IMG/VR virus record: IMGVR_UViG_3300007541_000099
Span: 1 to 32,391 of that record
Length of the DNA: 32,391 nucleotides
From: a virus
Strand: one strand, 5' to 3'
The notes under the pieces were generated by a model that saw nothing but the letters and a program-made list of their open reading frames with translations, made no database searches and was not told the DNA's origin. The first letter of the stretch is position 1. The number at the start of each line of letters is the position of its first letter. Below, piece by piece: positions 24,853 through 32,391 of the stretch. A program made the translations under genes and the position numbers.

Positions 24853-27800
24853 ATGCCTCAATCATATAGATTAAGAACACAATTAGGTGTTGACCAACAA
24901 ATACAAGTACAATTAGACCAAGACTTTGACTTTCTTGAATTGTTGTCGTTAAAGATAACACAATCAGATGTTTATAGTAGGCTTTGTTCTGATTATGGTG
25001 TTATTGTTGGTAGAGTTATTGCTAATGGTGGTTATGGAGTACCAAATGTAAAAGTCTCTGTATTTGTACCATTAGATGAGGCGGACGAATTAAATCCTGT
25101 AATATCAACATTATACCCATATAAACAACCAACTGATTTAAATGAGGATGGATATAGGTATAATCTTTTGCCCTACCAACCACAATATGATGGACATACA
25201 CCAACAGGGACATTTCCAAGTATTACTGATGTTTTAGATAATCAAACGGTTATTGAAGTTTATGAAAAATATTACAAGTATACTGTAAAAACAAATGACA
25301 GTGGTGACTATATGATTTTTGGTGTTCCAACAGGAAACCAAATAGTTGTGTTAGATATGGATTTATCCGATATCGGTCCATTTTCATTTTCACCACAAGA
25401 TTTAATTAGAATTGGTAAAGCAACAGAACAACAAATTAATGGTGCTACTTTTAAATCCTCAACCAATTTAAATGAATTACCTCAGATTGTTAATATTAAT
25501 ACACCAATAAATGTAAATCCATTTTGGGGTGATGAAGACTTTTGTCAGGCAAGAATTGAAAGATTAGATTTTGACCTAAGGGAGTTGGGATATGAATTTA
25601 CACCAACTGCAGTCTTTATGGGGTCAATTTTCAGTACACCTGATGAGGATAGGTTAAGAACTAATTGTAAACCCAAGGACAACATGGGTAATCTTTGTTC
25701 GTTAACAACAGGACCGGGTAGTATATTAGCAATTAGACAAACCATTCAAAGTGATGTTGATGGTAGACCAGTTCTTGAAGAGTATAGTTTAGAGAATAAC
25801 GGTAAAATAATTGATGACAATGGTACTTGGATGGCAGACGTACCAATGAATTTAGATTATGTTGTTACCAATGAGTTTGGAGAACAAATCATTTCAAATG
25901 ACCCGTCTATTGGTATACCAACCAAAGGTAAATATAGATTTAAAGTTAAATGGGACCAACCTGGCGATTTGCAAGAACAAGTTAAAAGGGCGTATTTCTT
26001 AGTTCCAAATATTAAAGAACATTGGGCAAACTCATTAACAGACCCATCGTATGATGCAACTGAAGATTATGTGTTTACATGTTCTGCTCAGGAAAGTAAA
26101 GGTAAGTACACATTTCCCGTTGGACAAAATATATATGTAAAAACATTTGCAAAGGCAACCTCAATAACAATTAGTAACCAACAAAATATTAAATTAACAA
26201 ATATTGGTGGTATACAAGTTCCAACAATTAATGTTTTTACAGGAACAAGTGCGGGTGTCTTTACATTAGTATCACAAAACCAATTACCATATACTGTTGA
26301 TGTTAAAGATAACGAAAAGATTAGAATTGAAATTGTTAGAAAAAATGCTAGTCAGAGTGCCAAGGTTAGTTATGTTGAAACAAAAATTAACGGAACTGAG
26401 GATAGTTCTGTTATATCCACAAATAATCTAAGTGGTAAGTTAGTTTTAAAGAATAAATTAAATGTTGAGTCTTTTGAGGTTTATATAAATAATGTTTTAT
26501 ATACAGGAGACAATGAAGAAGTTTCAGTTTTAAACGGACAGACAGTTAAAATTGTTTCTAAAGGGATTGAGAAAGATAGTTTATCAAGACTTACTTATGA
26601 GTTTCAAACAATAGCATTTGCCGCGTTACAAGAATCATACGCATTTAGTTTAAATTGGAATGACTATTATGATATTCAAGATGCTATAGATTGTAAGGAT
26701 ACCTTTTACGAGATGAGATATAATAAAGTTTATTCTGTTTCATCTCTAATTGACAATTATCAAAAGGGAACTGATTTTGGAGGAATAAATATTTTGAGTA
26801 CATACTTCAATAGAGGTAGATTTATTGGAATTAAAGAAATTGATTCAAGAGAGTGTGATGATACGGTAAATAAATTTCCTGTCAATGACGGGGTTCAGAA
26901 CTTTGATTTATTGTATTTTGTGGTATCCATATTATTACAACTTTTACAAGTTACAGGTTCAATATTATTATTTTCATACCATATTTTGGCATTTTTGTGG
27001 AATAATTTTGCAATACCATTAGTTATTGCATTAATTGCTTATACAGGATATCAAGCGTTTGTAGATATTAAAGCTGGAATTGCAGCGATTTCATCATCAG
27101 CTGGTGGTGGTTTTGCAAACTTTATAATGTCGGTACCATTTTTCTTAAGTGCTGCGGGAAATATTGCCACAGGTACTGTATTAAGTGTTATTTTATTTAG
27201 ACTTAGAAATCAAAAAATACCACCAATAAAACTACCAATGATGACATACCCAAATTGCGAGGCGTGTGATTGTGGAGATAGTTCTGCTGACGGTGGTCAA
27301 GTTATTTCATTGGGTGCTACTTGTTTGGTACAAACACAAATACCTAATTTTGAATTAGGTGATTTCCCTCCTGATTTAATTGATGGCCAATATCCTGATG
27401 ACGGTGATGATTATGATACTGAAAATGGTATTCTAAAATTAGTGACATCACAAGCATTAGTTGGTATGGTAGGTATTAAACAAAAAGAAAGAATTCCGGG
27501 TTATTTTAGAGTTGGTGCGTTCGGTGCATTTGGTTTACAATTACCATTATCTGAAAGATTTAATAAGTTTAATTTTAAGTCAACTTATTATACCAATACA
27601 TATACCACACCATCTAATCAAATGAAAGTAACTATTGAACCAAATTTAAATAGTGATTTTTATTTAGACCATTCATTAACTATTGTTACTAATGATGGTT
27701 GTGGATATTCACCAGGTGATTTAATAACATTTGTTGGATTTAACAATTCAAAAGACCCAAACCCATTTAGTGGTGAAACTAATTTTGCGGGAACATTATC

Positions 27801-30426
27801 AATTACAGGTACATCATTAACACCAAACATTATTAATGTAACATATGCTAATGATAAAAACTATAATAACAATATTACAAAACAGTTCAACCTCCCCACA
27901 GGTCCAACATCACCATATAGTGCGATAACAAGGACACAAATTGTTGGAACAGGACTTTCAGCAACCACTTATAGTTACCCTGCGGATGTTGAATATTTCC
28001 AAGTTGTTGATGTTTTAACTGTTGGTGAAATTAGACAACAATTCTGTGGTTCGGGTATTCCATATAGTATTTCAGAGATTTTACAGTCTCAGATGACTGT
28101 TGGATATTATAGAAAAGGTAATAATAAACCATTAGATTCTAATGATAAAATTGGTCAAATTAATTTCTCATATGGTACGGTTCCAGATGGTTCAGGAGGA
28201 GTTCAACCCGCGCCAAATAACATACAGACACAACCAACATTATTTGATGGTTTTGATGATTATCAAGTGGTTATTCTTCAAAGGGGAGTAGACCCGTATT
28301 CACCAGTATTTGATATTCAATATGACGTAAGTTCAATTTATGGGGCAACTAGCGGTAGTAGAATTGTAAGAGGTGGTTATAGAATCAACCAACCAATTTT
28401 AAATCTCAATGGCAACGGACCATTAACTATTAAACACAATAGCCTTTCAACAAACATTAGTACCGATAGAGGTATTAGTCTATTTAATACGTCAAACTTT
28501 TTCCAACCCGGAAGCCAATTTACAGGTTTTACAACAAACGCTCATAGGTATTATTCATCGTTAGATTCTACAAACCTATCATTTAAACCTTTTAATCCTG
28601 GATTAAATTTAGGAAGTTCTATTATTAATAATTCAAATAAGTTAAGTAGTAACACTTCTGTTAATCTATACTATAGCGGAGGTTTTAGTGCTAATAGCAA
28701 TAGACATAGATATTATTCTAGTTCTGCTGATATTATAGATGGTGGTTCATATATGTTTGTTGATGAGGACTATAAGTATGATGGAAAAACACCTGGTGAT
28801 TTTGAGGATGAGGCGGATGAAGAAATGTACTTCAGTCCTATGTATAATGAAAACACCGATATTGATTTTGATGTAATAGGAAAAAATAATATAATTATGA
28901 GGTCAGATAGAATGCCAACTTCTGACGTATTACAAGTTAATGGTGGTAACTCATATCAATTACATCAAAACCAAAACTTTGCAATTTATAACTTGAGTAA
29001 TCCATCCGCAGGTGCTAGTGCATCAGGTTTTGGTACAGGGGCTAGTCAGGGTAATATTAATGAAGATGGTAATTTCTTATCAGGAGTTTCACAATCTTTT
29101 GAATGTAGAGATATGGTATCACTTAATTGTTATCAATATGTCAATGATGGTTTGACTGTTATTGATAACTGTGACGGTGGTTCGGTTGACGGTGGATGTT
29201 ATGTATTTGTAAGAAATCCTATAACTGATTTAGGTAAAGATATTAAATATTTTAGTGAATGGGGATACAGATTTAAATTTTTCTATGGATTATGTAGAGG
29301 AGTATTATCACAAACATTTTCAAACAATTGGGTAAACGGTACATTATATGCATTTCCATTTCAGTTAAATGTTTATTATAGTGGTATAAATGCAACAAAC
29401 GCAAATGTTGCTCAAAGAGTTTATTGTAAAGACAATATTGTTTTACATAGTGAGTCTAATAATTTTTATTATAGAAGTTCACCATATAATGATAATAGTA
29501 ATAAGTTTATTGGAGCATCTGTAGATAATAGTTATGACCCACTAAATCAATCTCAATTATTATACCCAACAACGATTATTGATTTGGGTCCTAGAAGTTC
29601 ATTTATTAGAGATTTGGTTTTAAATCCGGAATATGATGGGTATAACATGACAAACATACCATCAACAAGTTATGGTGATACATCAGATTTAGTTAATTTC
29701 TTTACATATACAAGAATAACCAATCCTGAAATTCTTAAAAAAATAATTAAGATTAGAAACTCTGGAGTCAAAATTTTATTTGATAATAGAAAAAATGGTA
29801 ATAAAGAATTGGGTAGAGTTGATGGTGATTTAGCACAAATGATGTCAATTAATTCTGAGATTGGTGTTATAAAATATAATAGTCAATTCTATCAATCTAC
29901 TGGTAGTGCGAATCAACCTGTAATTTATAATAATGCTAATGGTGTTTTTGGTGTGTTCTTTTCATCAACAACAATTGATTTACAAGTTAAAGATTATATA
30001 ACACCTGGAAAAACAAACTTTAGAGGTTCTAATGGATTATTATTAGCGGAAAATCAATTTACCATTAACTCACAGGTTGTACCATTTTATCAATGGGGTT
30101 TAAAATCAGGAAATACGATATTTGGTAAACCCGAGAATAATTGGGAAACAAATAGAGTTGATATACTACAAAATATAAAGTATCAAGGATTAAATAGAGA
30201 CAATGTTCCGTATTTCCAAGGAGAAACACAATCAACTCTTCCCTATCCTAAAAATGATTTATATGAAAGAGGTTATTTATTTAATTATAAAAATAATAGT
30301 TATGAACCAGATGTGTTCCCAAATATGAGTACTAAATTTTTGGTGGGAGCACCATTCCATTTTTATTTTGGAATAGTAAAAGGTTCAAGTGCTATGGATA
30401 GATTTGTTAAGAAATATGTCAGATAA
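24853..30426 (+). CDS. Giant baseplate wedge protein in gp7 position, with membrane-like segments
   Basis: A 1857-residue protein following gp25 and gp6, the place of T4 gp7 (1032 aa). Residues ~45-175 contain a transthyretin/carboxypeptidase-regulatory-like beta domain split by a loop (GVIVGRVIANGGYGVPNVKV and later SGDYMIFGVPTGNQIVVLDM). Residues 686-784 hold three or four long hydrophobic stretches (LLYFVVSILLQLLQ, ILLFSYHILAFLW, FAIPLVIALIAYTGY and FFLSAAGNIATGTVLSVILF), long enough to cross a membrane. A cysteine cluster CEACDCG follows at 802-808. Residues ~1220-1300 contain two copies of an HRYYSS-containing unit. The remainder is Asn/Ser/Tyr-rich beta-type sequence, ending PFHFYFGIVKGSSAMDRFV. 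Its last 11 nt overlap the next gene. The structural role is likely by context; homology to gp7 is unproven, and a membrane-active or ejected tail protein is an alternative. Confidence 0.55.
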   Translation: MPQSYRLRTQLGVDQQIQVQLDQDFDFLELLSLKITQSDVYSRLCSDYGVIVGRVIANGGYGVPNVKVSVFVPLDEADELNPVISTLYPYKQPTDLNEDGYRYNLLPYQPQYDGHTPTGTFPSITDVLDNQTVIEVYEKYYKYTVKTNDSGDYMIFGVPTGNQIVVLDMDLSDIGPFSFSPQDLIRIGKATEQQINGATFKSSTNLNELPQIVNINTPINVNPFWGDEDFCQARIERLDFDLRELGYEFTPTAVFMGSIFSTPDEDRLRTNCKPKDNMGNLCSLTTGPGSILAIRQTIQSDVDGRPVLEEYSLENNGKIIDDNGTWMADVPMNLDYVVTNEFGEQIISNDPSIGIPTKGKYRFKVKWDQPGDLQEQVKRAYFLVPNIKEHWANSLTDPSYDATEDYVFTCSAQESKGKYTFPVGQNIYVKTFAKATSITISNQQNIKLTNIGGIQVPTINVFTGTSAGVFTLVSQNQLPYTVDVKDNEKIRIEIVRKNASQSAKVSYVETKINGTEDSSVISTNNLSGKLVLKNKLNVESFEVYINNVLYTGDNEEVSVLNGQTVKIVSKGIEKDSLSRLTYEFQTIAFAALQESYAFSLNWNDYYDIQDAIDCKDTFYEMRYNKVYSVSSLIDNYQKGTDFGGINILSTYFNRGRFIGIKEIDSRECDDTVNKFPVNDGVQNFDLLYFVVSILLQLLQVTGSILLFSYHILAFLWNNFAIPLVIALIAYTGYQAFVDIKAGIAAISSSAGGGFANFIMSVPFFLSAAGNIATGTVLSVILFRLRNQKIPPIKLPMMTYPNCEACDCGDSSADGGQVISLGATCLVQTQIPNFELGDFPPDLIDGQYPDDGDDYDTENGILKLVTSQALVGMVGIKQKERIPGYFRVGAFGAFGLQLPLSERFNKFNFKSTYYTNTYTTPSNQMKVTIEPNLNSDFYLDHSLTIVTNDGCGYSPGDLITFVGFNNSKDPNPFSGETNFAGTLSITGTSLTPNIINVTYANDKNYNNNITKQFNLPTGPTSPYSAITRTQIVGTGLSATTYSYPADVEYFQVVDVLTVGEIRQQFCGSGIPYSISEILQSQMTVGYYRKGNNKPLDSNDKIGQINFSYGTVPDGSGGVQPAPNNIQTQPTLFDGFDDYQVVILQRGVDPYSPVFDIQYDVSSIYGATSGSRIVRGGYRINQPILNLNGNGPLTIKHNSLSTNISTDRGISLFNTSNFFQPGSQFTGFTTNAHRYYSSLDSTNLSFKPFNPGLNLGSSIINNSNKLSSNTSVNLYYSGGFSANSNRHRYYSSSADIIDGGSYMFVDEDYKYDGKTPGDFEDEADEEMYFSPMYNENTDIDFDVIGKNNIIMRSDRMPTSDVLQVNGGNSYQLHQNQNFAIYNLSNPSAGASASGFGTGASQGNINEDGNFLSGVSQSFECRDMVSLNCYQYVNDGLTVIDNCDGGSVDGGCYVFVRNPITDLGKDIKYFSEWGYRFKFFYGLCRGVLSQTFSNNWVNGTLYAFPFQLNVYYSGINATNANVAQRVYCKDNIVLHSESNNFYYRSSPYNDNSNKFIGASVDNSYDPLNQSQLLYPTTIIDLGPRSSFIRDLVLNPEYDGYNMTNIPSTSYGDTSDLVNFFTYTRITNPEILKKIIKIRNSGVKILFDNRKNGNKELGRVDGDLAQMMSINSEIGVIKYNSQFYQSTGSANQPVIYNNANGVFGVFFSSTTIDLQVKDYITPGKTNFRGSNGLLLAENQFTINSQVVPFYQWGLKSGNTIFGKPENNWETNRVDILQNIKYQGLNRDNVPYFQGETQSTLPYPKNDLYERGYLFNYKNNSYEPDVFPNMSTKFLVGAPFHFYFGIVKGSSAMDRFVKKYVR

Positions 30427-32119
30427 AAACGATTCAATAAAAGTTATTAAAGGTGTTGATAGATATAAATCGGCATCAAGTGTTGATTATAATATTAACA
30501 CAGAACTTACGCAATCGCAAAATCAATATACCGATAGTGATAGGACTATTTCTTTAAATTTGGCACAAGTTTTTGATGACGAAAGACAATCATCTTCAAT
30601 ATTCCGACCAACATTTAAAATCCAATATTTTTATCATAATTCTTATACAGGTTATAGTGAATATTCAGTATTTAAAGATTCGTTAGGTTATGTTAATGCG
30701 TTAACAAGTCTTGAAAATAATGTTGGTTTTTGGTACGGATACCCACAGTATGTAGAGTTTGATTTTTTCAGAAAAGATGTAAATAATCCACAAGTAAACT
30801 TTGTATCTAAAAGTGCAACATCATACAATTGGACATATTATTTCTCATACCCATATTCCAATGATTCATCAGTTCAAATGTCATATACCGACCCAAGTGG
30901 TGTCAATCAAAATATTTGGAATAGTGGTGACGGTATTCCATTTGAAATTACTAATGGTAGTGACAACGGATTTAATATTATATCATTTAATTGTCCTGTC
31001 AAACACGGTCTGAATATTAGTGAATACGTTCAGCTTAACTTATCTTATAATGGTAATAACCTATTTCAAGTTTATTCTCTAGGTAACGGTTCTGATGGTA
31101 GTTCTGAATATGTATTTAACATCGCCAATGTTGGATATACAGGTGGTACATTTGGAAATGGAGTAACGGGAATATTCAAACGAATTGTTAATATTCAAAA
31201 TTCAGGCGAAACTACATCAAAATATTATGTAAGACTTCATAAAATCATCACTAATGTTGATGAAATGGCGTTAACAAAAACAGGATTTGAACAAGGACCG
31301 TTTTCTGATAGAAGGACCTATCAGTATTCAGCTCTTACACCAAACAATCAGGCAAGAATTAGTCAAAGACAAAGTAATAATGTATATAATTTAACTTGTG
31401 AGAGAGATATTAATATTAACGGATTGGTTGATGGTAATAAAAAACCAATTAGTCAGATGTATCTGACATTTGTTAATAAGGGGTATTACGGTTGGTTTAA
31501 TAGATTTGGACTTAAAAAGGGTTGGGCATTCAATATAACACCAACAACAAACGAGTGGTGGAATTATTCCAATGTTTTAAGTAATGAGAATATATCAACA
31601 TCTAATTATATTAAAACGCAAAATGGTGTTGATTATACTTTTTATTATATGAACAACTTAGTTTCTGGTGATACTATATATGGAGATTGGTGTGAATATA
31701 ACGAGTTTAATCAGACTGAAAGAGTAATATCAAATTATTATCATAAAATGACATTTAATGGTAATGTATTTAATATAAACGCAACAAACGCAGCAAATCC
31801 TGATGGATATTATTATCAAGTACATTTCCCAATGCAAATAAGAGAATATTCAGAATATGTGGAAGAGGGGAGCACACAAGACGTGATTGGTGTACCAACG
31901 TATGCGACGTATTCGGAAAATAAAAAAGTTTGGAGATGGAAGGATTTATATACTTATGGTTTTGTTGACGATAAAAATAGAGGAGTTGATTATCCATTTA
32001 TAAATGATGCTCATTATCCATATAAAAATGTATTCTTTAGACTAATACCCGAAGGTGCATTATTAAGTGGACTAAACTATACATTAATAACACAACCAAT
32101 CATAGATGAGTGTGAATAA
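30416..32119 (+). CDS. Baseplate/tail protein in gp8 position, unknown family
   Basis: A 567-residue beta-rich protein, heavy in Asn, Tyr, Ser and Phe, without signal peptide, membrane helix or enzymatic motif. I take the ATG at 30416 (MSDKNDSIKVIKG): it overlaps the upstream stop by 11 nt in the same way as the hub gene overlaps gp53. The more upstream in-frame ATG at 30389 would lengthen the overlap to 38 nt. The C-terminal ~150 residues form a distinct compact part (NGNVFNINATNAANPDGYYY, then VWRWKDLYTYGFVDDKNRG and FFRLIPEGALLSG). T4 gp8 (334 aa) follows gp7 and joins wedge proteins, so a wedge or peripheral baseplate role is plausible from order alone. It could also be a fibre-attachment protein. 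Family not recognised. Confidence 0.6.
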   Translation: MSDKNDSIKVIKGVDRYKSASSVDYNINTELTQSQNQYTDSDRTISLNLAQVFDDERQSSSIFRPTFKIQYFYHNSYTGYSEYSVFKDSLGYVNALTSLENNVGFWYGYPQYVEFDFFRKDVNNPQVNFVSKSATSYNWTYYFSYPYSNDSSVQMSYTDPSGVNQNIWNSGDGIPFEITNGSDNGFNIISFNCPVKHGLNISEYVQLNLSYNGNNLFQVYSLGNGSDGSSEYVFNIANVGYTGGTFGNGVTGIFKRIVNIQNSGETTSKYYVRLHKIITNVDEMALTKTGFEQGPFSDRRTYQYSALTPNNQARISQRQSNNVYNLTCERDININGLVDGNKKPISQMYLTFVNKGYYGWFNRFGLKKGWAFNITPTTNEWWNYSNVLSNENISTSNYIKTQNGVDYTFYYMNNLVSGDTIYGDWCEYNEFNQTERVISNYYHKMTFNGNVFNINATNAANPDGYYYQVHFPMQIREYSEYVEEGSTQDVIGVPTYATYSENKKVWRWKDLYTYGFVDDKNRGVDYPFINDAHYPYKNVFFRLIPEGALLSGLNYTLITQPIIDECE

Positions 32120-32391
32120 TATTAGAATAGTAGACATTAATGCAACTTACGAGTTGAATATCCCACTTGAGGAGTGTTGGGATTTTAATGGTATTGAGCA
32201 AGGTTATCAGGAATATGAGCAAAGTGTTTTAGAAGAAATTTTAAACACAAGTGATTTTGAAACTACAAGGTTTGAACATCAAGAATATAATAATAATTTA
32301 AGTTCATCCATTAATTATGTTTTTGAATTTTTTAATACAGGAAACACAACCTATGAAAATTCATATTTGGCCAAATATTCCGCCGAACAGG
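32106..32391 (+). CDS. Start of a further gene, cut by window end, unknown function
   Basis: An ATG at 32106 opens a frame with no stop to the window end (95 complete codons: MSVNNIRIVDINATYELN and onward). It overlaps the upstream gene by 14 nt, as other overlapping starts in this operon do. The visible part is acidic, with many Glu, Asn and Tyr residues, and composition like the neighbouring structural proteins. No motif is recognisable in so short a piece. The intact frame, absence of other frames here and coupled start make it a probable gene of the same baseplate operon. Confidence 0.7.
   Translation, partial: MSVNNIRIVDINATYELNIPLEECWDFNGIEQGYQEYEQSVLEEILNTSDFETTRFEHQEYNNNLSSSINYVFEFFNTGNTTYENSYLAKYSAEQ

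Noticed and set aside
1-32391. tRNA genes, CRISPR arrays, insertion sequences, integrase or attachment sites
   Set aside because: No cloverleaf-like sequence, regularly spaced repeats, transposase or recombinase motif was found; gaps between genes are 141 nt or shorter.

Overview
The window reads as part of a large, AT-rich contractile-tailed phage (T4-like superfamily) infecting a Bacteroidota host. The phage assignment rests on a gp53-like LysM-type wedge protein, a gp25-like wedge protein, a gp6-like wedge protein, a large hub protein, a tape-measure-like protein, and a T4-type replication set (gp32-like SSB, UvsX, RNase H-like 5' nuclease, gp41/DnaB helicase, NrdB and NrdA). The host inference rests on three things: a well-formed TTTG-N19-TAnnTTTG promoter of the Bacteroidota primary-sigma type, gene leaders without Shine-Dalgarno sequences, and an NrdB carrying an N-terminal ATP-cone, an arrangement known from Bacteroidota. 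All genes recognised lie on the + strand, coding is dense, and no tRNA, CRISPR, insertion sequence or integrase was seen.

Layout. (1) 1-14406, tail/baseplate module A: end of a tape-measure-like protein, a 1665-aa tail/baseplate protein with an embedded OmpA-like domain, a gp53-like wedge protein, a 2119-aa hub protein with a possible lysozyme-like C-terminal domain, and two small proteins of unknown role. A strong hairpin terminator follows. (2) 14471-22436, replication and nucleotide module: SSB with its own promoter and terminator, then uvsX, RNase H/5' exonuclease, an unknown 155-aa protein, the replicative helicase, nrdB and nrdA, ending in a terminator capped by a UACG tetraloop. (3) 22455-32391, baseplate module B: gp25, gp6, a 1857-aa protein in the gp7 position with three or four predicted membrane-spanning stretches, a 567-aa protein in the gp8 position, and the start of another gene cut by the window edge.

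How the parts fit: module A would build the tube, hub and inner baseplate, module B the wedges. The replication island supplies ssDNA coating, strand exchange, primer removal, unwinding and dNTPs. Its transcription looks insulated by terminators on both sides, which suggests timing different from the flanking structural genes. A short motif centred on ATATTTA recurs 12-32 nt before many start codons and may be a phage promoter element.

The best candidates for new biology are the OmpA-like fold inside a tail protein, membrane helices plus a cysteine cluster inside a baseplate-position protein, the allosteric ATP-cone on phage NrdB with a short NrdA, and the recurrent ATATTTA element. No search could be run; family calls come from reading motifs, and the giant structural proteins are assigned partly by position.
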